DNA of 64,000 nucleotides. Source: an uncultured Anaerolineales bacterium. Its GTDB lineage: Bacteria > Chloroflexota > Anaerolineae > Anaerolineales > UBA6663. Positions 7,702 to 15,049 of this stretch are shown piece by piece. Location of the stretch: contig CALFZO010000187.1 of NCBI GenBank assembly GCA_937952305.1, positions 1 to 64,000 on the forward strand. The letters are read 5' to 3'. A model generated the notes under the pieces. That model had not been told where the DNA came from. It saw only the letters and a list, made by a program, of their open reading frames with translations, and made no database searches. Both the position numbers and the translations under genes were made by a program. Numbering within the stretch: the first letter of the stretch is position 1; each line of letters opens with the position of its first letter.

Positions 7702-8726
7702 GCGCGCTGCCGCGGGTGCGGTTGGGGCGGTATCCGACGCCGCTGGAGCCGCTGCCGCGATTAAGCGCGGCGGTGGGCGGGCCGCCATTGTGGGTCAAGC
7801 GCGACGATGCCCTGGGGCCGGCGCTGGGCGGCAACAAGACGCGCAAGCTGGAGTTCCTGCTGGGCGAGGCCCTGGCGCAGGGGGCGACGGCGGTGGCCAC
7901 TTTCGGCGGGCTGCAATCGAACTTTGCGCGGCAGATGGCCGCGGCCGCCCGCGCGCACGGCCTGCAGCCGCACTGTTTCTATTTCGCGCGCCGGCCGGAG
8001 CGCCTGGATGGCAACCTGCTGCTTCTGCACCTGCTGGGCGCGCACCTGCACTTCTTGCCGTTGGGCGGCGCAGGGGCGGGGTTGTCCCTGGAGGCCGCCA
8101 TCCGGCTGGTGCGCGGGATCGCGGCGCTGACGCCGGCGCTGTGGGGCCAGCGCACCTACTTCATGCCGGTGGGCGGCCACTCGCCGGCCGGGGCGATGGG
8201 CTACGTGCTGGCGGCGCTGGAGCTGCACGAGCAATTACGCGAGCGCGGCCTGCGGCGGGCGACGGTGGTGGTGGCGGCCGGGACCGGCGGCACGCTGGCG
8301 GGTCTGCTGGCCGGCTTTCATCTGTGGGGGCTGGAGCACCGCTTGGTGGGCATCGACGTGGGCAAGCTCTGGCGCGGCTTTCCGGAGTCGATCGCGGCGC
8401 TGGCGAGCGCGGTCTGCGCGCGGCTGGGCGGGGCGCGGACGTTTCGGCCGGACGAGGTGCCGCTGATCGAGGGGCGTTACGTGGGCGCTGGCTACGCCCG
8501 GCCGAGCGCGGCGGGGCAGGCGGCGCTGCAACTGGCCGCGCAGACGGAGGGGCTGCTGGTGGATCCGGTCTACACGGCCAAGGCGCTGGCCGGGCTGCTG
8601 GGCGAGGTGCGCGGCGCGGACTGGCCGCCGGCTGAGCCCGTGGTCTTCTGGCACACGGGCGGCCTGCCGGCGCTGTGGGCGCGCGAGCAGGCTGTTCTGC
8701 GGGAGGATGGCGGAAAACAGGTGTGA
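7680..8726 (+). CDS. PLP-dependent D-cysteine desulfhydrase / ACC deaminase family
   Basis: A tryptophan-synthase-beta-fold PLP enzyme of 348 aa. The cofactor lysine sits in GGNKTRKLE (about residue 44). The substrate-binding FGGLQSNFARQ and the phosphate-binding glycine loop AAGTGGTLAGLLAG are both present. The family removes sulfide and ammonia from D-cysteine or deaminates ACC and related D-amino acids; the sequence alone does not settle the substrate. The gene starts inside the end of the M28 gene, so D-amino acids released from peptides are a possible source of substrate. Confidence 0.85.
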   Translation: MAFVFDLSALPRVRLGRYPTPLEPLPRLSAAVGGPPLWVKRDDALGPALGGNKTRKLEFLLGEALAQGATAVATFGGLQSNFARQMAAAARAHGLQPHCFYFARRPERLDGNLLLLHLLGAHLHFLPLGGAGAGLSLEAAIRLVRGIAALTPALWGQRTYFMPVGGHSPAGAMGYVLAALELHEQLRERGLRRATVVVAAGTGGTLAGLLAGFHLWGLEHRLVGIDVGKLWRGFPESIAALASAVCARLGGARTFRPDEVPLIEGRYVGAGYARPSAAGQAALQLAAQTEGLLVDPVYTAKALAGLLGEVRGADWPPAEPVVFWHTGGLPALWAREQAVLREDGGKQV

Positions 8727-8813
8727 TAGAATTCCTTAACGGCGGGCCGTCTTCGCCGTTCCCCGCCCGGACTTATCCAAGCCCACAGTTTACTCAGCTC
8801 AAAGGAGTCTCGT

Positions 8814-9749
8814 ATGCGCAAGAAGATCACCGTCGTCGGCGCCGGCAACGTGGGCGCGTCCTGCGCGCTCTGGCTGGCCCAGCGCGGCCTAGCCGATATC
8901 GTGCTGGTCGACGCCGCCATCGCCAAGACGGCGCCGGTGGGCAAGTCGCTGGACCTGCTGCAGGCCGGCCCGATCGTGGGCTACAACGCCCGCATCACGG
9001 GCACGGCCGACGGCAACTACGACGGCACCGAGAACTCGGACGTGATCGTGATTACGGCCGGCTTCCCGCGCAAGCCGGGCATGAGCCGCGAGGACCTGGT
9101 GGGCGCCAACCAGGCCATCATCACGGACGTGATCGACAAGGCCCTGCCGCGCTCGCCCAACGCCTTCTTCATCGTGGTCACCAACCCGCTGGATTCGATG
9201 GCGTACCTGGCCTACAAGCATTCCCAGCTGCCGAAACACCGCGTGATGGGGCAGGCCGGCATCCTGGACTCGGCGCGCATGGCGGCTTTCATCGCCCTGG
9301 AGATGAACGTCTCGATCGAGAACGTGCAGACGGTGGTGCTGGGCGGCCACGGCGACGAGATGGTGCCGCTGACCCGCTACTCCACGGTCTTCGGGCGCTC
9401 GATCAACGAGTGGCTGCCGGCCGACCGCGTCAACGCCATCATCGAGCGCACGCGCAAGGGCGGCGGCGAGATCGTCAACCTGCTGGGGACGTCGGCGTAC
9501 TATGCGCCGGGCGCGGCGGCGGCGCGCATGGCCGAGGCGATCATCCTGGACTCTAAGTTGATCGTGCCGGCTTCCACGTATCTGGAGGGCGAGTACGGGT
9601 ACAAAGACATCTACTTCGGCGTGCCGGTGAAGCTCGGCGCCGGCGGCGTGGAGCAGATCCTCGAGTTCCCGCTGACGGATGAAGAGCGGGCGATGGCGGA
9701 CAAGTCGGTGAAGCTGATCCGCGAGACGATGGGCGTGCTGAAGTTCTAG
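8814..9749 (+). CDS. mdh: malate dehydrogenase (LDH-like type)
   Basis: This enzyme interconverts malate and oxaloacetate with NAD in the TCA cycle. The Rossmann loop GAGNVGASCA is near the start, with Asp at the end of beta-2 (VLVDAA) favouring NAD. VTNPLD, the catalytic His in LGGHGDEMVPL and the active-site Arg in GFPRKPGMSRED are all present. The Arg at the specificity loop (position 2 of RKPGM) favours malate over lactate. Length 311 aa is standard. AAAGGAG lies eight bases before ATG. A structured region and a strong terminator follow, so it is probably the end of its transcript. Confidence 0.95.
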   Translation: MRKKITVVGAGNVGASCALWLAQRGLADIVLVDAAIAKTAPVGKSLDLLQAGPIVGYNARITGTADGNYDGTENSDVIVITAGFPRKPGMSREDLVGANQAIITDVIDKALPRSPNAFFIVVTNPLDSMAYLAYKHSQLPKHRVMGQAGILDSARMAAFIALEMNVSIENVQTVVLGGHGDEMVPLTRYSTVFGRSINEWLPADRVNAIIERTRKGGGEIVNLLGTSAYYAPGAAAARMAEAIILDSKLIVPASTYLEGEYGYKDIYFGVPVKLGAGGVEQILEFPLTDEERAMADKSVKLIRETMGVLKF

Positions 9750-9751
9750 TA

Positions 9752-9840
9752 CCCCGTCCATCTGAACGAGATGGACGCTCGTCGGCCGGTGCCGCCTTGT
9801 GCGCAACGTCACTCGTCCAGCTTGTACTGGTGGACGGGGC
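9752..9840 (+). ncRNA. structured 3' region after mdh (possible small RNA or UTR element)
   Basis: CCCCGTCCA (9752-9760) can pair with TGGACGGGG (9831-9839), enclosing the segment. An alternative 8-bp hairpin GTCCATCT-gaacg-AGATGGAC (9756-9776) and another, CGTCCA...TGGACG (9814-9836), compete with it. No tRNA features are seen. A long perfect terminator follows 36 bases later. It may be a processed 3'-UTR RNA or a conformational switch; only the pairing is seen directly. Confidence 0.35.
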
Positions 9841-9875
9841 GGCACTAGGCCCGGCCCGCGAGCCTGATATGTCTC

Positions 9876-9915
9876 GGGAACTGAGGGCCGCGCCTGGCCC
9901 TCAGTTCCCTTTTTT
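9876..9915 (+). terminator. strong intrinsic terminator after mdh
   Basis: A 14-bp perfect stem GGGAACTGAGGGCC (9876-9889) pairs with 9896-9909 around a 6-nt loop and is followed directly by six T (9910-9915). Confidence 0.93.
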
Positions 9916-9926
9916 GTGGAGTTGGC

Positions 9927-10553
9927 ATGGCGTATGAAGTGGCCGGGCTGGTCGTCGCGTTCCAGCATCAGCAGGTGCTCGTGTACGGTCCGGAGCCGGC
10001 CGCGCTCGGGGAACCGCTGTACGGGCCGCCGGTCTTCCTGCGGCCGGGCTATCGGCAGTGGGAGCCGCCCGCGCCGTTCCTGTTGCCCCACACGGTGGTG
10101 GACGATATCGGCCAGGAGTTCGAAGCCCCGGACGTGTACGAGTGGCTGGAGACGCAGGGCGACCTGTATCCGCGCTCGGACGTGATCGGCTACCGGCTGG
10201 AGGGCGGCGAGCAGAGCGTCTTTACCAAAAACCTGGACCTGACGGACCTGGCCGTGTTCGCGTCGGCGCGCCCGGACGGCGGGCCGTTTGTGCGCGTGAG
10301 CCTGGGGATCACGGCGCAGGCCGGGCCGGCCCAGTATGCGCTGACGCCGGCTGAGGCGCCGGTGCCGCTGCTGGCGCGGGCGCTGCCGTGTTACCGGCTG
10401 GCGTCGAGCGTGATGCCCCGCGCCGCCGCCGGCGGCGGTGAGCGCAAGGGCAGGGCGGCGGGCGCCGCGATCCTGAGCCAACTGCTGGCCAGCGGGCGGC
10501 GGGACTGGCGGCTGACGTTGGCTGAACTGGAGGCTCTGACCGGCGGCCTGTAG
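9927..10553 (+). CDS. hypothetical protein (208 aa)
   Basis: I do not recognise this family. The start ATG 9927 sits 11 bases after the T-run of the terminator and is preceded by TGGAG. The first 70 residues are Pro/Gly/aromatic-rich. A middle region (VIGYRLEGGEQSVFTKNLDLTDLAVFAS) looks like a small alpha/beta fold, and the C-terminal third holds an Arg/Ala-rich helix. There is no signal peptide or membrane segment. The gene starts so close to the terminator that its promoter probably overlaps or lies upstream of it, or it depends on read-through. Confidence 0.6.
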   Translation: MAYEVAGLVVAFQHQQVLVYGPEPAALGEPLYGPPVFLRPGYRQWEPPAPFLLPHTVVDDIGQEFEAPDVYEWLETQGDLYPRSDVIGYRLEGGEQSVFTKNLDLTDLAVFASARPDGGPFVRVSLGITAQAGPAQYALTPAEAPVPLLARALPCYRLASSVMPRAAAGGGERKGRAAGAAILSQLLASGRRDWRLTLAELEALTGGL

Positions 10554-10622
10554 TACAATGCCCAAGCCACGAACCGCGCGGATGGGCACGAATGGGGTCG
10601 GCGACTATTCGTGATCGTTCAC

Positions 10623-10643
10623 GCCGCTCGTGGCGGCCTTTTT
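10623..10643 (+). terminator. weak terminator-like hairpin before ttuB
   Basis: GCCGC-tcgtg-GCGGC (10623-10637) is followed by C and five T (10639-10643). The stem is short. It may end the hypothetical gene upstream or act as a leader element of ttuB. Confidence 0.4.
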
Positions 10644-10659
10644 CTGGGAGTTGGACGTT

Positions 10660-11004
10660 ATGGCGACCGTGAAAATCAAGTACCGCGACAAGGAATACGA
10701 AGTCAACGCCGGCATGACCGTGCGCGACGCCATCCGCAAGGTGGGGTTGCAGCCGGAAGCCGTGCTGGCGGTGAGCGCCGGCAAGCTCATCACGGATGAC
10801 ACCATCCTCGAGCCGGACATGCAGATCAAGCTGGTGGCGGTGGTGTCCGGCGGCGGAGCCAGGCTCCCTGAAGAGGGGCCAAACCCGGCTGGGAATGCGA
10901 GCACCTGGCGCGTCGCCACCGGCGACGCCGCGCGGCCCCCCGAAGAGGGGGTAAACACCGCCGAAGGCAGTGTGAGTCGCACCCCCCCTGGGGGTGCTCA
11001 ATGA
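10660..11004 (+). CDS. ttuB: ubiquitin-like sulfur carrier TtuB (MoaD/ThiS fold) with extra C-terminal tail
   Basis: The first 66 residues are a normal ThiS/MoaD-type beta-grasp protein (MATVKIKYRDKEYEV ... LVAVVSGGG), start ATG 10660. Such carriers are activated at a C-terminal Gly-Gly and hand over sulfur as a thiocarboxylate. Here the Gly-Gly (64-65) is not the end: a 48-residue Pro/Gly/Glu-rich tail follows, encoded by the palindrome-rich block 10855-10997. The stop overlaps the start of the next gene (ATGA). The adjacent TtuA-type thiolase makes TtuB, carrier for 2-thiouridine in tRNA, the best name. With the tail intact the protein would need cleavage to work, or translation may end differently. 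The family call is firm; the specific TtuB role rests on the neighbour. Confidence 0.8.
   Translation: MATVKIKYRDKEYEVNAGMTVRDAIRKVGLQPEAVLAVSAGKLITDDTILEPDMQIKLVAVVSGGGARLPEEGPNPAGNASTWRVATGDAARPPEEGVNTAEGSVSRTPPGGAQ
10855..10997 (+). repeat. cluster of short palindromes at the ttuB-ttuA junction
   Basis: Five perfect or near-perfect hairpins occur in 143 bp: GGAGCC-a-GGCTCC (10855-10867), a weaker CTCCCT...AGAGGGG, CGTCGCC-acc-GGCGACG (10911-10927), CCCCC-gaaga-GGGGG (10937-10951) and GCACCCCC-cct-GGGGGTGC (10979-10997). The first and fourth parts share a pattern (GAAGAGGGG, then AAAC, then a G-rich end), suggesting two diverged copies of one unit. The block is read in frame as the ttuB tail. 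The last hairpin covers the only Shine-Dalgarno-like G-run before ttuA. Confidence 0.65.
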
Positions 11005-11975
11005 AGTGCCGCAAGTGCGGGGGCAAGGCCGTCCTGAACATGCGCCAGCACAAGCTGGCGCTGTGCGGCGAACACTACCTGGAGTGGCTGCCGGAGCAGG
11101 TGGAGCGCTTCGTCGAGAAGTACAAGATGTTCACGCGCCAGGAGAAGGTGCTGGTGGCGGTCTCGGGCGGCAAGGACTCGCTCGGGCTGTGGGACATCCT
11201 GCACGGGCTGGGCTACCGGACGGAGGGCCTGTACATCGGGCTGGGCATCAATGATGAGGGCCTGCCGTATTCGGACGAGTCGCGCCGGCTGAGCGAGCAG
11301 TTCGCGGCCGAGCGCGGGCTGACGCTGCACGTGGTGGACGTGGCCGCGCGCTTCGGCGCGACCATCCCGGAGCTGTCTGTGATCAGCAACCGCGGCCACG
11401 GCAAGCCGTGCTCGGTGTGCGGGCTCAACAAGCGCTACATCATGAACCGCGCGGCGCTGGAGGGCGGCTTCGACGCGCTGGTCACCGGCCACAACCTGGA
11501 CGACGAAGTGGCCGTGCTGATGCAGAACACGTTCAATTGGGCCGGCGGTTACCTGGCCCGGCAGGCGCCGGTGCTGGCGGCCAGCGGCGGCCTGACGCGC
11601 AAGGTCAAGCCGCTGTGCCGCATCTACGAGCGCGAGATGACGGCCTACTGCCTGGTGCGCGGGATCGAGTACATATATGAAGAGTGCCCGCACGTGGGCG
11701 GCTCGACGACGCTGTACTACAAGGAAGTGCTCAATAAGATGGAAGAGGACCGGCCGGGCGCCAAGCTGCAGTTCTACCTGAGCTTCCTGCAGGCCAAGGA
11801 GCAGGGCCTGTTCGCGGCGGCCGAGGACAAGGCCGACCTGCACCCGTGCGAGCGCTGCGGCCAGCCGACCTCGGCCCCGGGCGAGTGCTCGTTCTGCCGG
11901 CTGTGGGACAAGGTGGCGCTGGTGAAGCAGACGGTGGCGGCGCCGGCCAGCCAGCCGCTGCTGACGGCGGCGTAG
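11001..11975 (+). CDS. ttuA: tRNA 2-thiolation enzyme TtuA (TtcA/Ncs6 ATPase family)
   Basis: This protein adenylates uridine in tRNA and replaces its oxygen with sulfur from a carrier; in Thermus the product is 2-thio-ribothymidine at position 54, which stabilises tRNA at high temperature. It is 324 aa with an N-terminal zinc finger (CRKCGG ... CGEHY), PP-loop SGGKDS (about 52-57), the iron-sulfur cysteines CSVC and EECPH in the expected places, and a C-terminal zinc finger (CERCGQP ... CSFC). This two-finger architecture is that of TtuA/Ncs6 rather than TtcA. It overlaps ttuB by 4 bp. The RBS is weak and lies in a hairpin, so translation is probably coupled to ttuB. Confidence 0.9.
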   Translation: MKCRKCGGKAVLNMRQHKLALCGEHYLEWLPEQVERFVEKYKMFTRQEKVLVAVSGGKDSLGLWDILHGLGYRTEGLYIGLGINDEGLPYSDESRRLSEQFAAERGLTLHVVDVAARFGATIPELSVISNRGHGKPCSVCGLNKRYIMNRAALEGGFDALVTGHNLDDEVAVLMQNTFNWAGGYLARQAPVLAASGGLTRKVKPLCRIYEREMTAYCLVRGIEYIYEECPHVGGSTTLYYKEVLNKMEEDRPGAKLQFYLSFLQAKEQGLFAAAEDKADLHPCERCGQPTSAPGECSFCRLWDKVALVKQTVAAPASQPLLTAA

Positions 11976-11986
11976 GGCCGGGCCCC

Positions 11987-12640
11987 ATGCGCGCCTATCG
12001 CTATCTCGACCTGATCACGGCCGGCTTTGTGGCCGTGCTGATCCTGTCCAACGTGGCCTCCACCAAGGTGGTGGAGTTCGGGCCGTTTACGTTCGACGGC
12101 GGGACGCTGCTCTTTCCGCTGGCCTACATCTTCGGCGATATCCTGACCGAGGTCTACGGTTACCGCGCCAGCCGGCGCGTAATCTGGACCGGCTTCGCGG
12201 GCCTGGGCCTGATGGTGGTGACGCTGGGCGCCGTCGACGCGCTGCCGCCGCGGTCCGAGGCCTTCAGCGCCGTGCTCGGCCAGGCGCCGCGCATCGCGCT
12301 GGCCAGCCTGGCGGCCTACTGGGCGGGCGAGTTCGTCAACGCCTACGTGCTGGCCAAGCTCAAGGTGCGCACGGCCGGGCGCTGGCTGTGGGCGCGCACG
12401 ATCAGCTCGACGCTGGTGGGGCAGCTGGTGGACACGGCCGTGTTCCTGCTGGCGGCCTTCGCCGGCGTGTGGGCCGCCGACCTGCTTTGGGCCGTGCTGG
12501 TCTCGAACTACGTCTTTAAGGTCGGCGTGGAGGTGCTCGGCACGCCGCTGACTTACCAGGTGGTGGCTTTCCTCAAGCGCGGCGAGCGCGAGGATTACTT
12601 CGACCGGGATACGAATTTCAATCCGCTGGCCCTCAACTGA
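11987..12640 (+). CDS. yhhQ: queuosine precursor transporter (YhhQ/VUT family)
   Basis: A membrane protein of 217 aa with about six hydrophobic helices, the usual length for this ECF-like vitamin uptake family. Family hallmarks are LILSNVASTKVVEFG near the start, FPLAYIFGDILTEVYGY, and VGQLVDTAVF in the fifth helix. The role is uptake of preQ0/preQ1 or queuine. ATG 11987 was chosen because the protein then begins right before helix 1. It is 11 bp after ttuA, and queA lies 21 kb downstream, so the organism probably makes queuosine at least partly by salvage. Confidence 0.87.
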   Translation: MRAYRYLDLITAGFVAVLILSNVASTKVVEFGPFTFDGGTLLFPLAYIFGDILTEVYGYRASRRVIWTGFAGLGLMVVTLGAVDALPPRSEAFSAVLGQAPRIALASLAAYWAGEFVNAYVLAKLKVRTAGRWLWARTISSTLVGQLVDTAVFLLAAFAGVWAADLLWAVLVSNYVFKVGVEVLGTPLTYQVVAFLKRGEREDYFDRDTNFNPLALN

Positions 12641-12697
12641 TGAAGGCCGGGTTGACGGTGGTCCGGGCCGCGCGCCGGGACCGCCAAGGAGGAGGCC

Positions 12698-13615
12698 GTG
12701 ACGGACGCCGCTGACGCCCCGCACCGGTCCGGTTTTGTGGCCGTGGTCGGCCGCCCGAATGTCGGGAAGTCGTCGTTGATGAACGCGTTTCTGGGCCAGA
12801 AGATCGCCATCGTCTCGGCCAAGCCGCAGACCACGCGCCACACGCAGCTCGGCATCCTGACCGAGCCGGGTTACCAGGTGATCTTCGTGGACACGCCCGG
12901 CATGCACGAGCCGCGCAACGCGCTGGGCAAGTACATGGTGGAGACGGCGGCGCGCGCCATGCTGGACGCCGACGCGGTGCTGTTTATCGTGGACGTGAGC
13001 GGGCCGCCGACGGCCGAGGACGTGCGCTGTGCCGAGCGGATCAAGAACCGGCCGGGCGTGGCCCCGGTGGTGCTGGCCCTCAACAAGAGCGACCGGCTGG
13101 GCCCGGACGATGTCCTGCCCAACACCAACGCCTACCGCGAACTGGCGCCGGGCGCGCAGTGGATGCTGGTCTCGGCCACGCGCGGCGATAACCTGGCCGC
13201 GCTGCTGGCCCAGATCGTGGACGGGCTGCCGGAGGGGCCGGCGCTCTATCCGGAGGACGAGGTCACCCAGACGCACCTGCGCGACCTGGCGGCCGAGATG
13301 GTGCGCGAGGCGGCCCTGAACACGCTCGAGCAGGAGGTGCCGCACGGCGTCGCCGTGGAGATCGAGGCCTTCGACGAGAGCCGGCCCGGCCTGGCCCAGA
13401 TCAGCGCCACGCTGTACGTGGAGCGCGAGTCGCACAAGCCCATCGTCATCGGCCGGGGCGCGGCCAAGCTCAAAGAGATCGGCTCACGCGCGCGGCTGGA
13501 GATCGAGGCGCTGCTGGGCCAGAAGGTGTACCTGGAGCTGCACGTCAAGGTCCGGCGCGACTGGCGCAAGGATGAGGGCGAGGTGAAGCGGCTCGGCTAC
13601 TCCGAGAAGAAGTGA
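12698..13615 (+). CDS. era: GTPase Era, ribosome assembly factor
   Basis: Era binds 16S rRNA and supports 30S maturation. G motifs are complete: GRPNVGKSS (G1), TTRHT (G2), DTPGMH (G3), NKSD (G4) and VSATRGDN (G5). The C-terminal KH domain (about 225-300) has VIGRGAAKLKEIG. Length 305 aa is typical. It starts with GTG at 12698 behind a strong AAGGAGGA site. The purB gene follows after 29 bp and is probably cotranscribed. Confidence 0.95.
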   Translation: MTDAADAPHRSGFVAVVGRPNVGKSSLMNAFLGQKIAIVSAKPQTTRHTQLGILTEPGYQVIFVDTPGMHEPRNALGKYMVETAARAMLDADAVLFIVDVSGPPTAEDVRCAERIKNRPGVAPVVLALNKSDRLGPDDVLPNTNAYRELAPGAQWMLVSATRGDNLAALLAQIVDGLPEGPALYPEDEVTQTHLRDLAAEMVREAALNTLEQEVPHGVAVEIEAFDESRPGLAQISATLYVERESHKPIVIGRGAAKLKEIGSRARLEIEALLGQKVYLELHVKVRRDWRKDEGEVKRLGYSEKK

Positions 13616-13644
13616 GGCGCCCAGACCGGGCCCTGGGGAGGACG

Positions 13645-15039
13645 ATGAGCAACCTGGACTTTCCGTTCGCGGCGCGCTACGGCTCGGACGAGATGCGCGC
13701 GGTGTGGTCGGACGACCACAAGCGCCGGACCTGGCGCCGGATCTGGGTGGCGCTGGCCGAGGCCCAGGCGCAGGCCGGCCTGGCCACGCCCGAGCAGGTG
13801 CGCGACCTGCGCGCTCACGCCGACAAGCTCAACACCAAACGCGCGCTGGAGATCGAGCGCGAGATCGGCCACGACGTGATGGCCGAGGTGCGCGCCTACG
13901 CCGAGCAGTGCCGGCTGGGCGGCGGCCTGATCCACTGGGGCGCCACCAGCGCCGATATCACCGACAACGCCGACGTGCTGCGCCTGCGCGAGGCCGGGCG
14001 GCTGCTGCGCGGGCGGCTGGCGGAGCTGCTGGCCGCGTTCGCCGACCAGATCGCGCTGCATCGCGGGCTGGCGTGCATGGCGTACACCCACCTGCAGCCG
14101 GCCGAGCCGACCACGCTGGGCTATCGCCTGGCGGTCTACGGCCAGGATCTGCTGCAGCACCTGTATCTGCTGGACAATGTGCTGGACGGCCTGCGCGGCA
14201 AGGGCCTGAAGGGCGCGGTGGGCACGCAGGCCTCCTACGCGGAACTGCTGGCCGGCACGGGCACGGCCCCGGCCGAGCTGGAGGCGGCCGTGATGCGCGG
14301 GCTGGACCTGCCGGCCTTCCTGGTGGCCACCCAGACCTATCCGCGCGGGCAGGATTTCCAGGTGCTGGCCGCGTTGGCCGGGCTGGCGGCCTCGCTGCAC
14401 AAGTTTGCGTTCGATGTGCGCGTGCTGCAGTCGGCGGGCTTCGGCGAGCTGGCCGAGCCGTTCGGCGAGAAGCAGGTCGGCTCCAGCGCGATGCCGTTCA
14501 AGCGCAACCCGGTGCTGGCCGAGAAGGTCTGCTCGCTGGCGCGCTACGTGGCGGCGCTGCCGGCGGTGGCCTGGGAGAACGCGGCCGAGTCGCTGCTGGA
14601 GCGCACGCTGGATGATTCGGCCAACCGGCGCGTGACGCTGCCGGAGGCCTGCCTGGCCATGGACGAGATGCTGCTGACGGCGCTCAAGATTGTGCGCGGT
14701 CTGCGCGTGAACGCGCGGGCGTGCGCGGCCAACCTGGAGAAGTACGGGCCGTTCGCGGCCACGGAGCGCGTCCTGATGGCGCTGGTGCGCGCCGGCGCGG
14801 ACCGGCAGAAGATGCACGAGCGCCTGCGCGACCACAGCTTGAAGGCCTGGGACGTGATCGCCAAGGACAAGCCCAATCCGCTGGCGCACAACCTGGCCGC
14901 CGACCCGGACTTGTTGCGCTTCCTGCAGCCGGCGCGGCTGACCGAGCTGATGAAGGCCGAAGCCTATGTGGGGACGGCCGTGGAGCGGGCAGAGGCGCTG
15001 GTGACTGAGATCCGGCGGGCGGTGGGGGGCCCAGGTTAG
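13645..15039 (+). CDS. purB: adenylosuccinate lyase
   Basis: It cleaves SAICAR and adenylosuccinate in purine synthesis. The fumarase-superfamily signature GSSAMPFKRNP (about 282-292) is intact with its catalytic Ser. HWGATSADITDNAD and YTHLQPAEPTTLGYR supply other active-site His and Thr residues. Length 464 aa is normal. ATG 13645 was chosen because it lies after GGGGAGG and the protein then begins in the typical way. It is convergent with the UbiB-like gene, 10 bp apart. Confidence 0.94.
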   Translation: MSNLDFPFAARYGSDEMRAVWSDDHKRRTWRRIWVALAEAQAQAGLATPEQVRDLRAHADKLNTKRALEIEREIGHDVMAEVRAYAEQCRLGGGLIHWGATSADITDNADVLRLREAGRLLRGRLAELLAAFADQIALHRGLACMAYTHLQPAEPTTLGYRLAVYGQDLLQHLYLLDNVLDGLRGKGLKGAVGTQASYAELLAGTGTAPAELEAAVMRGLDLPAFLVATQTYPRGQDFQVLAALAGLAASLHKFAFDVRVLQSAGFGELAEPFGEKQVGSSAMPFKRNPVLAEKVCSLARYVAALPAVAWENAAESLLERTLDDSANRRVTLPEACLAMDEMLLTALKIVRGLRVNARACAANLEKYGPFAATERVLMALVRAGADRQKMHERLRDHSLKAWDVIAKDKPNPLAHNLAADPDLLRFLQPARLTELMKAEAYVGTAVERAEALVTEIRRAVGGPG

Positions 15040-15049
15040 CGACCGGAGA

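Noticed and set aside
9752..9840. tRNA-like fold after mdh
   Set aside because: No T-loop GTTCGA-type sequence, no anticodon arm of the right size and no CCA end.
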